From Dyadobacter beijingensis DSM 21582 (GTDB lineage: Bacteria; Bacteroidota; Bacteroidia; Cytophagales; Spirosomataceae): 64,000 nucleotides of DNA. The stretch lies in the NCBI RefSeq assembly GCF_000382205.1, contig NZ_KB907786.1, positions 1,612,001 to 1,676,000 of the forward strand, read 5' to 3'. Shown one piece after another: positions 36,201-44,367 of this stretch (position 1 is its first letter; each line of letters starts with the position of its first letter). The notes beneath the pieces were generated by a model. That model was not told where the DNA came from, did not search any database, and saw only the letters and a program-made list of their open reading frames with translations. The position numbers and the translations under genes were made by a program.

Positions 36201-36396
36201 CCAAGCCACCTTCTGTTGAAAGCCAAACGAAGCCAAGCTCATCCTTAACAATTGTGTACACGCTGTTTTGTGGAAGACCATTTTCATCTGTAAAATGCTC
36301 GATTCGAAAGTTGTCTACTTGAACACTTTCCACCTGCCGGCCCAAGGATACTCGTGAAAAGGTAAAAAGGACAATAAAAAGAAGTAATAATTTCAT
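33238..36396 (-). CDS. Reg_prop/Y_Y_Y sensor histidine kinase
   Basis: A 1052-residue membrane kinase. Signal sequence MKLLLLFIVLFTFSRVSLG, then two-component-regulator-propeller repeats (about 25-620, a seven- to fourteen-bladed periplasmic beta propeller with repeats such as GLVRFDGQEFTIF and GLFQVLKSDLLEYA), a Y_Y_Y domain (about 645-735), a membrane helix (WWFYSLAAALLILAGAWYI, about 748-766), a coiled coil, HisKA with MASIAHDVRSPLGAA and a HATPase with DNANKFTKNG, DSGRGIP and GIGLVMVKEL. It has no receiver or AraC output, so it needs a partner regulator; the two convergent LuxR regulators are the candidates. ATG 36396 is preferred over 36432. Confidence 0.9.
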   Translation of the reverse strand: MKLLLLFIVLFTFSRVSLGRQVESVQVDNFRIEHFTDENGLPQNSVYTIVKDELGFVWLSTEGGLVRFDGQEFTIFRNFGSTHLSVSIGNIGIDPRPKKRGLYAINNENEFIRIDKGVASVDKRFQNRSGQSPFPFVQRGKGHLYERLPTLSHDRPALTPFVIPASENRFFVYDRKDLSCYVNNRLVGKTHFGNKYPWAFFRLGNSLYYLQKGIFTRYNCVEGKLKAQSAKLYGDLRLNKLSVHPDAIELFWNNASEQALVRLDKALYILLKDKNGDLNSKLILEGFDFATDIVKSAYYDQKTDKIFLGSQLNGLFVLTKKKFQVQTSDFPGTDQVYYGQAAFGDRQVLSAQGILFQADPSIEKPVARQLPLVTESVTWDKTSIAVDAYGDIWCKKQNRLMVISADGSTMKASWELASEISQLYQAPDSTIWIGTQTSGIYYVKPSWKLGTWPRHFLNLPTEVSFITQSSRFLWVGTAHGLFRINKTNRQMVRINGLDGMYIRSIHLTDDGRQVWITSSQHGFFLLRDKRLTRFPLDRKGYLANSHCILEDRNGYFWITTNHGLFQVLKSDLLEYARHGGMIYYHIYSKSDGFNTNEFNGRCEPCALRLSSGLVSLPSMKGLVWFTPERITPEQPDKAIIIHSLEIDRKTLPVSFENQQVNFSQQAKELRIEMLTPFFGNPQNLRFYYSLQPKGLHPAESDWLPIDAIFGNRALITISTLSKGDYTLFVRKMDGFLQKNISYKTVQITVPPFWYQTWWFYSLAAALLILAGAWYIRYRINRVKRASMALEQQVNARTAQLRGALKDLEKSQQDTIYQMQLQSRLMASIAHDVRSPLGAAITVSEEMQKMIARGQYEMATMVGKNIEDSMRQVKASLEEMLSYVKIRIYKKQATTELVDLSALIEENMQLYGKNTRINANTFLNEIPLNTCIETNAPLLKIIVHNLIDNANKFTKNGVVRAYVSVEEKQLRLFIEDSGRGIPSELRDWFQANGKNQSEPAHTGIGLVMVKELAPSVAERIVLEELSPGTRIIITFKRQIFNHPSVLTSDVIAP

Positions 36397-37138
36397 TACT
36401 GTATGAAGGGTGCTTTGTAGATACGGTACCAAATGTAGAAATTATTCTATAAATATTGGTTTTGTAAATCACGAGGGCTTCAAACTATTCTTATTGGTTA
36501 TCGCGGATAATCGATACATATCTACAAACTTTTGGCTCAACTTTTATAAGTCAACGCGCCGGGACATCGTACCTTTGCATTATTAACGTTGCGTATCACA
36601 AATAGCTTTCTGGCGATGCCGAGAGGTTATTTTCATGTTCTGTAAGACAACTTCTGTCGTAGTCAGATTTACAACCCCGCTCGGTGCCGTGCAGGCAATC
36701 CTTAACGTCGTTCCTAAACATCAACCACAGATCCCATTTCATGTGAAGGTAAGCCGCCTTTGACGAAATCTCAGAAAACGTGAAGTTAGTAAGCTGATCA
36801 GGAAGCTAACAATATTGCTTATAACGATCTCTATTATGGGCGTAGCGGATAGATAATTCATCCGTGCAGGCCTGTAAGATTAGAAATTCAATCCTCACCC
36901 AACAGCTTATATTTAACATAGTACGTTTGAATCGGAATTCAATGTTGAGTAATTTGATGTAGACGAAGGCCTTCGGTGTGAACAAGTCTGGGTTTAATCC
37001 CGAATCTTATGGTACGATCCACACCGATCAATTTTGTAACCTTGGACAGTTCAATTGGCAAACCCCGCGTATACTATGCTGAGTGGCAAAGTTGAAGGCT
37101 ATTCCATCGCAGTTTAAAACCTCACTTCCCTTTTGTTC
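36397..37138. other. 742-base noncoding region, including the left part of the IS110 element
   Basis: No gene is supported. Holds a -7-like TACCTTTG at 36570-36577 (plus strand, about 560 bases before the transposase) and, near the transposase, a stem-loop (36973-37027). IS110 elements usually carry a noncoding left end that encodes their guide (bridge) RNA, so the element probably starts somewhere in this region; its exact boundary is not visible because IS110 has no terminal inverted repeats. Confidence 0.4.
36973..37027 (+). ncRNA. Candidate bridge-RNA stem-loop of the IS110 element
   Basis: An eight-base stem TCGGTGTG (36973-36980) / CACACCGA (37020-37027) encloses a smaller hairpin with GGG (36990-36992) and CCC (36999-37001). 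It lies about 110 bases before the transposase ATG, in the position where IS110-family elements carry their structured guide RNA. No transcription or sequence-family evidence is available; this is an inference from position and folding. Confidence 0.3.
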
Positions 37139-38113
37139 ATGAAAACATATGTCGGTATCGATGTTGCAAAGGATTCGCTTGCCGTAGCGTTTCCAAAATC
37201 GGACAGTTCATGGAAGGCAGCAAGCTTTCCGAATTCGCCGGTAGGAATTCGATCGCTCATCAGCTTTCTGCCCTCAGAGGCCCATTGCGTGGTGGAGGCA
37301 ACGGGGTCTTATTCGATGTTGGTGGCATACATGCTGTCTCAGGCCGAGATCACTCTTTCTGTTATTAATCCAAAACAAAGCCACCACTTTGCCAAAATGC
37401 GGTTGTCTGTGACCAAGACTGATGAGAGCGATGCCGTCCTCCTGGCTAGATATGGCCAAATGACTCAACCTGCCATCTATCATATAGTTAGCGACGCATT
37501 ACTTAGACTTCGGCAAAAGCGTACGTTGCTCAGGCAATACAAAAAGCAGTATCAGGCAATGCGAAATGTGGAACACTCATTTTCTTCATTGCCAGTAAAG
37601 GATAAATCAGCCCAGACTAGCCTAAGACATATTTTGAATGAACTGGAAGCTGCCATCAAGAATTTGATGGTAGAAATAGAGGAATTGACCAAGGCTGATT
37701 TCAATCAGGAATTCGTACGTTTGAATTCTGTCGTGGGTATTTCGACAGCTATTGCAACTGCGCTGATCGAAGTGAGTGGTGGCTTCCGGCACTTCCATTC
37801 TGCGAAGGCCTTGTCAAAGTTTATTGGGGTAGCGCCAATCATTTATCAATCTGGAAAGCTGAATTCTGTTAAAGGCATTTGTAAGACCGGTGATGCCCAG
37901 TTAAGGAGCATGTTGAATGTCGCTTCATGGTCCGCAATTCAACACAATAAATCTTGTCGAGAACTCTACCATCGATTAAAAGCGGCTGGTAAAGCATCGA
38001 AAGTTGCCTTGATTGCTGTCGTCAACAAGCTGCTCAGGCAGGCATTTGCGGTAGTCAAATTTGATCAGAATTTTGACCCAAACTACAAACCAGTTTTTCG
38101 CGCTTATCCTTGA
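37139..38113 (+). CDS. IS110-family transposase (DEDD)
   Basis: A 324-residue transposase of the IS110 family. The N-terminal RuvC-like DEDD domain shows Asp8 (VGIDVAKDS), Glu53 (VVEATGSYS), and Asp95 and Asp98 (TDESDAVLLARY). A coiled coil about 120-190 follows, then the C-terminal Tnp_20 domain with VVGISTAIATALIEV, SKFIGVAPIIYQSG and a serine-containing NVASWSA motif near residue 262, the position of the nucleophilic serine in the family. The ATG at 37139 is preferred over an upstream TTG (37133). The element is complete in its coding part. Confidence 0.92.
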   Translation: MKTYVGIDVAKDSLAVAFPKSDSSWKAASFPNSPVGIRSLISFLPSEAHCVVEATGSYSMLVAYMLSQAEITLSVINPKQSHHFAKMRLSVTKTDESDAVLLARYGQMTQPAIYHIVSDALLRLRQKRTLLRQYKKQYQAMRNVEHSFSSLPVKDKSAQTSLRHILNELEAAIKNLMVEIEELTKADFNQEFVRLNSVVGISTAIATALIEVSGGFRHFHSAKALSKFIGVAPIIYQSGKLNSVKGICKTGDAQLRSMLNVASWSAIQHNKSCRELYHRLKAAGKASKVALIAVVNKLLRQAFAVVKFDQNFDPNYKPVFRAYP

Positions 38114-38320
38114 CTTTTAATACAGTCCATAAGAAAAGTTATACAATAATCGGTATTGCCCTGAAATACCTTAGTGTATCCTATGACTGGCGGTTTTTTT
38201 GAGCATTGAGCCTTGATGAAATAAATGGAAAAATCTTCTCGAGGTGACTATATAAAATAGTCGAGAGCTCTCCCAAACGAACATTTGCACGCCATGTTTG
38301 TCAGATCAAATTCGACCCTG
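38114..38320. other. Region between the IS110 transposase and the conjugation block
   Basis: Contains an inverted repeat GACTAT-ATAAA-ATAGTC (38246-38262) and GC-rich sequence. The IS110 right end probably lies here; the conjugative block begins, on the other strand, with the stop at 38321. No gene supported. Confidence 0.35.
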
Positions 38321-38629
38321 TTATGGCGGGACTAATCGGTACTTACTAGGTTGGTTGTGAAAGTACGAAGGTTCAAAACGAATGTAGCCGCCGTTACACA
38401 GGTCCCTGAGAATCCTGGAATATGTCGAGCTACTGTTAATTTTTGCTCCTTTCATCAGTGGCCGGCTATAAATCGCAAGGTGACCGGGGGTTTTCGATGA
38501 AATCGCTTCCTTCCATATCGTCAGGTAAAGCGCGATGTGCGACGGGCCGATTTTAGGGTCTTTTTGTATCCGCCTAAAGAAAGAAGTTAGGAATTCGAGT
38601 GCAGAATTTTGTGAATCGGAATTGATCAT
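38321..38629 (-). CDS. Small accessory protein of the conjugative block
   Basis: A 102-residue protein whose start overlaps the stop of the preceding gene by four bases (ATGA), so it is the last cotranslated member of the block. Basic and helical, with SSTYSRILRDLCNGGYIRFEPS resembling a winged-helix region followed by a beta hairpin (NQPSKYRLVPP). It may be a DNA-binding protein; I do not recognise the family. It ends 208 bases from the IS110 transposase stop. Confidence 0.65.
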   Translation of the reverse strand: MINSDSQNSALEFLTSFFRRIQKDPKIGPSHIALYLTIWKEAISSKTPGHLAIYSRPLMKGAKINSSSTYSRILRDLCNGGYIRFEPSYFHNQPSKYRLVPP

Positions 38630-39411
38630 ACCTTCACGCTGCGTTTCTTGCTGTTACCTTCACTTTTCTCTTCCTCACCCGGCAATTCCTTATTGCCCTG
38701 CTGATGGTTCTTTTTCTCAGTCTGCCCTATACTTTTGTGCGTCTCGTCAGCACCTGACTGACGGATTCTTTTTTGATTCTCGTCGTAGACGGTAATGGAT
38801 TTGAACTGGGGATTTGCTTCGATGAACCGTTTTTGGTCACCGTCGCCGACGAAAGTTACAGCCTGGCGATTCCCGCGTTCCAAGGATTCCAACAGCCTGA
38901 CCCTTTCCTGTGGATCTGCAAGCTCCTTAATCGGGTGTTTTTCTATCGCTTTTTCAAGTTCAAATCCATACTGGGGGCTGAATTGGCGAACTTTGAAATT
39001 GCCGTTGGAGGTTGTTTCCTTAAAGTCGAGCTTTAGCCATGCGTTGTGCAGCTGCCCGTCTTTATTTGCTAGGTCTTTATTGACAGATCTGCCATCCAGC
39101 AGGTTATACGCCTCCTTTTGAGTGATGTTCCTTCCTTCATTGTTAATGTAAAACGTCTGGCCGACGCTAGTCTCCGAGCCGGGCTTTTGAAGTTCGGCTC
39201 GGTAGCTGTTAAAAAAATACATATCTGAATTGGTTGATTTTTTGAAATTCAGCGACACGGCCAGCTCGTCCTTGCCGTATGAAGTGACCTGTTTAATGCT
39301 GAACTCATTTTGGGCTTTCATGAGCTGTTCGCGCAGTTGAGCCTGAGCTTCTTCACCAAAGCCGGTATATTTGATCTGGTCTTTTAGATAATCGTGGTTT
39401 TTCTCGTTCAT
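38626..39411 (-). CDS. Conjugative-element accessory protein (DUF3945-like)
   Basis: A 261-residue soluble protein seen near the tra genes of Bacteroidota conjugative elements. Features: NHDYLKDQIKYTGFGEEAQA at the N terminus, two beta-rich repeats (FKKSTNSDMYFFNSYRAEL, then TFYINNEGRNITQKEAYNLL), HPIKELADPQERVRLLESLE, and a low-complexity Lys/Glu/Ser tail from about 225. I know the family as DUF3945-type or hypothetical; its role is unknown. It is separated from TraN by 26 bases and overlaps the next gene as ATGA. Confidence 0.7.
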   Translation of the reverse strand: MNEKNHDYLKDQIKYTGFGEEAQAQLREQLMKAQNEFSIKQVTSYGKDELAVSLNFKKSTNSDMYFFNSYRAELQKPGSETSVGQTFYINNEGRNITQKEAYNLLDGRSVNKDLANKDGQLHNAWLKLDFKETTSNGNFKVRQFSPQYGFELEKAIEKHPIKELADPQERVRLLESLERGNRQAVTFVGDGDQKRFIEANPQFKSITVYDENQKRIRQSGADETHKSIGQTEKKNHQQGNKELPGEEEKSEGNSKKRSVKV

Positions 39412-39437
39412 GACGTTTTCTGTTTATTGCTAATGAA

Positions 39438-40283
39438 TTAAAGTGAATGAACCTTGTACAGGTGGCGTGATTTGAGCCGGATTTGTACATGCCTGGCCCC
39501 GCCCTTCTCGGTGAGCTCAACATGGAGGCGCTTTGAGTTGGGCAATGTCAGTTTTGGAAATGCAACAATCAATGTTTTCTCTTCTGAGGCACTTACCTTC
39601 GAAATAGCAGGCGCTGCCCTAATCAGAACAATCTCCTCACGCTGCGAAGCGGTACGTTTTACTTGCTTCTTGTCCGAAATAAATAGCCTGAGACTTTCGA
39701 TATCATAGTCGATCGGCGACTGATTTGAAAGGCTTAACTTAATGAGCATAGCCGGGCCCTGAACAAATAGGCCTTGCAGGTCCAGCAAAAAATCGCCATT
39801 TGAGTCGCGCTTGTCCAAATTAGGCTGGGCCATTTCAGCCAGATGCATGGTTTCTTCAACCATCCTTTCATCCAGCGTTGCGTCAATCTGCGCAATGTAG
39901 TTGGGCATTAATTGGCCAGATGGCCTTACCATTCGTAAGCTGATTGAGCCGGGAGAATCCTGGTAAATAGTTTCGAAACTATGCACCGCGCCGTCGCCTG
40001 TGACAACGATCAAACTGGTGGGTTGTGCACCTTTTCGAGCCCATTTTACCAGCAGGACGTTCTCGGTCCCCCGAGCTTTCTGAACCAACAGGTCGGAGCT
40101 ACCGCGGTCAACGCTTTTGATCGTCGATGGAAACGCTATCGACACGGTGCGCTCCGCACTAATCTCAATCGGAAGCGTTTCATTGGCGAACAGCTCGCCA
40201 TTTTGTGCCGTAGAGAGCGACGGCAGCAGAATCCAAGCCAGCAGTAAAAGCCGCGTCAGGCCTTGAAAGATGCTATTGCTCAT
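39438..40283 (-). CDS. traN: Conjugative transposon protein TraN (DUF4138)
   Basis: A 281-residue exported protein with signal peptide MSNSIFQGLTRLLLLAWILLPSLSTAQ. The body matches the TraN/DUF4138 pattern: beta-rich, with RTVSIAFPSTIKSVDRGSSD, then LLVKWARKGAQPTSLIVVTG and NGDFLLDLQGLFVQG. TraN is a VirB9-like periplasmic/outer-membrane part of the CTnDOT-family conjugation channel. ATG 40283 is preferred because it begins the signal peptide; an upstream ATG at 40295 exists. It overlaps the TraM end by 11 bases. Confidence 0.85.
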   Translation of the reverse strand: MSNSIFQGLTRLLLLAWILLPSLSTAQNGELFANETLPIEISAERTVSIAFPSTIKSVDRGSSDLLVQKARGTENVLLVKWARKGAQPTSLIVVTGDGAVHSFETIYQDSPGSISLRMVRPSGQLMPNYIAQIDATLDERMVEETMHLAEMAQPNLDKRDSNGDFLLDLQGLFVQGPAMLIKLSLSNQSPIDYDIESLRLFISDKKQVKRTASQREEIVLIRAAPAISKVSASEEKTLIVAFPKLTLPNSKRLHVELTEKGGARHVQIRLKSRHLYKVHSL

Positions 40284-41592
40284 AATCTTGGTCATTTTTT
40301 TGGTTTGAATTGCTGGTGTCGCGCAGTATGACTTTGTACCCGGTCTGCAAGGTTACCTGGGTGAGCCGGGTCTTCCGGCCGAAAATTGTTCTGCCGATCT
40401 GCATACCTGCATTGGCTGCCTGAGCCCCAAGTGAAATTCCCCCTAAATCCATGTCTAAGCCTTGAACCTGGCTCCCCAGGGCCTGTTTTGTCACGTTACG
40501 GGAAATTGAGCCTGCTATGTAAATACCTTCCACACCATCCAGATCGAAAACTTGAAGATTAACGGGCAGGATATGCTCACCTGAACGGATGGAGCTGATT
40601 TTGATTTTTAGACGTTCGCCGGAAAGCGACGCAAGACCATAAACCAAGGCGTTGGTTGGCACGATCAGTCCCTTGATTGTTATTGTTTGTGCTAGTCGTA
40701 ATTGGACCGTAGAACCCGACAGTACCTGCTGGTTTCCTTCGATGACTGCTGTCAATCCGGATGGCGCAGTAGTAGGTTCCGGCTCGTCAAGTCCATAAAA
40801 TCCTGTTGTGGAGATGAATGTGGCAGATTTGACCGAATCGTTGGATTGCATTCCGGTAAAGCTCGAAATAAAGTCACCGCTGGAAGCTGCGCTCACTTGC
40901 AGCGCCCCTGCATTTTCTGGGATTTGGTTTGCCTGCTGATCCGTCCCAAACGTCGCAGGCTTTTGTATTTCAAGAATTTTGTCAAGCATACCGTCGAGCT
41001 GGGCGAGCTCGGGGTCAACTTCATGCCGATTTTCGGGCGAATCCGGCGAATTGAGCATCGCCTGCTTGTTGGCTTCCGCCGTTTCTTCGTCCACGTCTTT
41101 AATAGCATAGCGCTTCTTTTCGTCAAATGATGGCGATTGAGCAGCTGCTAACACCATTTCCAGGTTTTGCAACTTCATTTGCACCTGGGATTCGGTGTTC
41201 AGACGCCTGGATGTTACGTCTTCCAATACGCTACTGTTGCGGCCCGTATTTTTCGCATTTGGCCCTTCAAGGCCAAGTAATCGTGATGCAATGGTATCTG
41301 TGGCCGCATATGAACCATCGCTTCGGTAAGGATCCCGTTTGATCTGCTGTAGACGTAACGCCGAATCCTGGTCGGCTTTGCGGTAGTACTGCCACTTGTC
41401 CATCCTGCTTTCGTCTTTGATTGATGCCCCAGGCAGAGCCAATTGCAGACCGCCGCTTTCCGATGGGATTTGGGAACTATCCAAGTTTTTGACGACGAGA
41501 ACCCAATAGATAAAAGTCAAAAACGGTAAGGCGAGCAAAGGAAGAAACAGGTAGAATTTTCTGCGTTTTGAATATTGCTCGCTATAATTCAT
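40273..41592 (-). CDS. traM: Conjugative transposon protein TraM
   Basis: A 439-residue inner-membrane-anchored protein. One N-terminal helix (FYLFLPLLALPFLTFIYWVLVV), a long flexible region, and a C-terminal domain with VTLQTGYKVILRDTSN. TraM is the VirB10-like part linking inner and outer membranes in the CTnDOT-family channel. It overlaps the TraL-like end and the TraN start, so the three are cotranslated. Confidence 0.85.
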   Translation of the reverse strand: MNYSEQYSKRRKFYLFLPLLALPFLTFIYWVLVVKNLDSSQIPSESGGLQLALPGASIKDESRMDKWQYYRKADQDSALRLQQIKRDPYRSDGSYAATDTIASRLLGLEGPNAKNTGRNSSVLEDVTSRRLNTESQVQMKLQNLEMVLAAAQSPSFDEKKRYAIKDVDEETAEANKQAMLNSPDSPENRHEVDPELAQLDGMLDKILEIQKPATFGTDQQANQIPENAGALQVSAASSGDFISSFTGMQSNDSVKSATFISTTGFYGLDEPEPTTAPSGLTAVIEGNQQVLSGSTVQLRLAQTITIKGLIVPTNALVYGLASLSGERLKIKISSIRSGEHILPVNLQVFDLDGVEGIYIAGSISRNVTKQALGSQVQGLDMDLGGISLGAQAANAGMQIGRTIFGRKTRLTQVTLQTGYKVILRDTSNSNQKNDQDYEQ

Positions 41593-41992
41593 CGTTTGCA
41601 TAGTCGTTTAGTTTTGGTAGTTGTAAATTGTTGATGCTGTCTGCGGTAATAGCCTTGTCTAGGCTATCCAAATACTCGTCCAATATTTGTTGTTTAGAAA
41701 GTCCTTCAGGAATGAGGATCCGGTCTGAGAAAAGCCGTTCGCCCAGGTTAAATTTGAACACTGTGGGGCCCCTTGAAGATAGTCCCTGGTAGAACAATGT
41801 ACCTGCGATCAGTGAACCAACCAGTCCTAGAAGTACAATGAATAGCAAATGGGGTAAGTTGGGATGCCGGTTAATCGCCCCTCGAAAAGTACGTCGGAGC
41901 CGTGAGCCAATGTTTCGAAACCGGCCGGTTTTGTTGACCGGTTGTTCCCCTGCCCGTGCGGCGAATTTGCTTGGTTTAAATGGATAGAACAT
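41582..41992 (-). CDS. TraL-like conjugative transposon protein
   Basis: A 136-residue membrane protein between TraK and TraM, the position of TraL in CTnDOT-type blocks. One membrane helix (LLFIVLLGLVGSLIAGTLFYQG) and a C-terminal DSINNLQLPKLNDYAN segment. Start ATG 41992 follows the TraK stop after five bases; a longer frame from 42043 would overlap TraK. The assignment rests on position and size more than on sequence. Confidence 0.65.
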   Translation of the reverse strand: MFYPFKPSKFAARAGEQPVNKTGRFRNIGSRLRRTFRGAINRHPNLPHLLFIVLLGLVGSLIAGTLFYQGLSSRGPTVFKFNLGERLFSDRILIPEGLSKQQILDEYLDSLDKAITADSINNLQLPKLNDYANDEL

Positions 41993-41997
41993 AGCAG

Positions 41998-42615
41998 TTA
42001 TCTGGTTTGAATTTGGATGTCTTTGTTTTCGGTGGTATGCCATCTTTCGATCAGAAACCCGTGAGGGTTGTTATCACTCCGGGTGACGGAGCGTAAATAG
42101 CCTTCGGTCACCAGGCTGCGGGAAACCACGCTGGTCGGGCGGACAATGCGCTGCACGGCCCTGCACTGAAACTGGTACGGATGGGCAGTGATGTCGATAT
42201 GGATGCTGTCAATCTGGATATCTTGCGAGATGTTACCTGAAATTACCCCTGTAAAAAAGCCCGACTCGCGCAAGTCCTCGTACTGCTTTTTTGCCGACCC
42301 ATCGGCCAGGTACAAGGCCTTTGATATATTGGCTGTTATGACCTTGTCATCCGGGGCGAGCGTGAAGAATAGCCGGTGAAAGGTCGCAACGTGATCCTTG
42401 GCCTCAACGGGTATGTTATCCTTCCGATCCGATGCGTAAGCTTCAAGCACTTTGCCCGAAGCCAACAAATATACTTTCTGACCGGAGCGGGAAGCTGCGT
42501 CAAGGCCCAGATAAATGGCGGCTGTCGAGATCACAGCGCAAGCCAATACCATTGTGAAAGAGAACAGCCGGATGTGCCGGAAAGACCGGTCGATGTCTTT
42601 TGTTTTGCTAAACAT
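41998..42615 (-). CDS. traK: Conjugative transposon protein TraK
   Basis: A 205-residue protein with an N-terminal membrane helix (LFSFTMVLACAVISTAAIYLGL) followed by a VirB8-like periplasmic domain (FFTLAPDDKVITANISKALY, then HGFLIERWHTTENKDIQI). TraK is the VirB8 counterpart in CTnDOT-family conjugation. It is separated from TraJ by five bases. Confidence 0.88.
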   Translation of the reverse strand: MFSKTKDIDRSFRHIRLFSFTMVLACAVISTAAIYLGLDAASRSGQKVYLLASGKVLEAYASDRKDNIPVEAKDHVATFHRLFFTLAPDDKVITANISKALYLADGSAKKQYEDLRESGFFTGVISGNISQDIQIDSIHIDITAHPYQFQCRAVQRIVRPTSVVSRSLVTEGYLRSVTRSDNNPHGFLIERWHTTENKDIQIQTR

Positions 42616-42620
42616 AGTTG

Positions 42621-43721
42621 CTAGGATTTTGATCGATGACTTTGACGGTTTCCGAAAACGGGGTAGGAGGGAGTAGCCATATTTCCAATCGAGCTGGCAA
42701 CGCTTCCAAAAATGCTGGTCGTCTTATGAAGCAGTCCGTTGGGCCCACCTGCATGGATGATATAACCTGCCACGGATGGCACTGCGAAATAGCCCACGAT
42801 CCCGATGATCAGAAAAATCAGATAGGCCATATCATGGGCGTTAAAAAAAGTATCCCCCGAGCCCTCGATCTGACGAATATCCATCGCGATCATTTTTTCC
42901 TGGATTTTCCCAATGATCGCTCCGAAAATATTGGCAACAGGGAGCCAGAGGTAAATATTAATGTACCTGGCAATCCATGCAGTCAGTGTATGCTGCAGGC
43001 CGTCGAAGACAGCAATTCCGAAGGCGAGAGGTCCTACAATAGCCAGCACGATCAAATGAAATGTGCGGATCGTATTGATGCACAGGGCAGCGGATTCAAA
43101 TATAACGCGCAATATTTCGCTCAGTGCTGCTTTGATCGAGTTCCGGAAGTTATACGATTGTTTGGCCATATAAAACTTGATATCATTGGCAATCCCGTCG
43201 GTGAAGCCCTCCGAATAGCTGTCGCCATACATGTACTTGAGCCACTTTTCACGGCTTCCCTTGCTGTCATCGCCGACATACATTTCCCAGAACTGGGAGC
43301 TTTTGATAGCATCTTCCTTCTTCTTGAGCAATAAACTGATCGCTGCATCGGAATCTTTCACCATACCTGATGTGCCCCTCACCGCAGGGGACAACACGCC
43401 ATTTATCAGGCTGACCACAGTCGGGAACATGAGAATGGCAAAACCTAGGGCGAAAGGCCGGAGTAGTGGATAGAAATCGATTGGTTCTGCGTTGGAAATG
43501 TGGCGCCAAACCCTGTGACCGATGTAAAAGATCGCGGCAAACGCCGCAATTCCCCGCCCAACACTGATGAGCTTTTCGCAAAGCGGAAGCATCTCGGTAT
43601 AAAGCTCATCGAGCACCCCGTTAAGACCTCTAATTTGTGCCTCATAACCTTGCGCTTGGGCATCGTTGCCCAGTAACACCGTAACTAGTGCCAGAATCAA
43701 AAACCCTATTTTCGCTCGCAT
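42621..43721 (-). CDS. traJ: Conjugative transposon protein TraJ
   Basis: A 366-residue polytopic inner-membrane protein: signal-like N terminus (MRAKIGFLILALVTVLLGNDAQA), a helix with FAAIFYIGHRVW, hydrophobic segments about 90-115, 210-250 and 290-325 (IVGYFAVPSVAGYIIHAGGP), matching TraJ of CTnDOT-type elements (VirB6-like). The TraI-like genes precede it and TraK follows. Confidence 0.88.
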   Translation of the reverse strand: MRAKIGFLILALVTVLLGNDAQAQGYEAQIRGLNGVLDELYTEMLPLCEKLISVGRGIAAFAAIFYIGHRVWRHISNAEPIDFYPLLRPFALGFAILMFPTVVSLINGVLSPAVRGTSGMVKDSDAAISLLLKKKEDAIKSSQFWEMYVGDDSKGSREKWLKYMYGDSYSEGFTDGIANDIKFYMAKQSYNFRNSIKAALSEILRVIFESAALCINTIRTFHLIVLAIVGPLAFGIAVFDGLQHTLTAWIARYINIYLWLPVANIFGAIIGKIQEKMIAMDIRQIEGSGDTFFNAHDMAYLIFLIIGIVGYFAVPSVAGYIIHAGGPNGLLHKTTSIFGSVASSIGNMATPSYPVFGNRQSHRSKS

Positions 43722-43731
43722 GACAGTTTTC

Positions 43732-44361
43732 TTATGGGGTAATACCGTAAACTTCCTGCACAGTTTTATTGGATGCCGACTCGTCTTTACGCTGTGCTAC
43801 CAGCAGGCTGTTGTTGCTGTTGAAGTGCCTTAAAAAAATCAGCTTCTCAAGCATTTGATGATGAATGTTATCAATCATAGAAAGCCTCTCGTCGTCAGAA
43901 GCGCGCAGTTTTTTCGCCGTTACCACATCTGTAAGTGCGTCCAGGTTTTTAATACTTCCCGACAGTAGCTGCTCATACACTTTTCCAAGGTAGCTAAGCT
44001 CCTGAGCACTGAATTGGCCCGAGGAGGACAGCATGTCTAGCGCTTGCTTACTTTCTTTCAGAATCGCAAGCTGGGTCTGAACGATATCCTTTATACGTCC
44101 GTAGCTTTTGACGCCCGGGCTGACTTGAAGCAGCGCATCCAGAAACGCGTCATGAAGTTTAAAGTTGCCACGCGCGATGTCCCGGATTTTGGTATAGCCT
44201 TCAAAAAGGATATCATATCCCTTTTTTAGTTCTTGCAGGATTTTTCGCAGCTCCCTGAGTTTCTCCAGATTCAATATGAGCTGGGTGACTTCCTGTGTTT
44301 GGGCATGCGAAACCGACGGTGCTGTAACAAGCAACAGCAGCATTATCAAGATCTGTTTCAT
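43732..44361 (-). CDS. TraI-like periplasmic coiled-coil protein (third in order)
   Basis: A 209-residue exported protein: signal peptide MKQILIMLLLLVTAPSVSHAQ, then helical coiled coil with a shared core YLGKVYEQLLSGSIKNLDAL, DDERLSMIDNIH and a tail VAQRKDESASNKTVQEVYG. The two upstream genes show the same architecture, so three TraI-like paralogues lie in tandem. In such ICEs TraI is a periplasmic helper sometimes annotated as tellurite-resistance TerB-like. It lies directly upstream of TraJ. Confidence 0.75.
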   Translation of the reverse strand: MKQILIMLLLLVTAPSVSHAQTQEVTQLILNLEKLRELRKILQELKKGYDILFEGYTKIRDIARGNFKLHDAFLDALLQVSPGVKSYGRIKDIVQTQLAILKESKQALDMLSSSGQFSAQELSYLGKVYEQLLSGSIKNLDALTDVVTAKKLRASDDERLSMIDNIHHQMLEKLIFLRHFNSNNSLLVAQRKDESASNKTVQEVYGITP

Positions 44362-44367
44362 TTGTTT

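Noticed and set aside
36570..36577. TACCTTTG -7-like element far upstream of the IS110 transposase
   Set aside because: Matches the Bacteroidota -7 consensus but has no good -33 partner and no gene within 500 bases, so I did not list it as a promoter.
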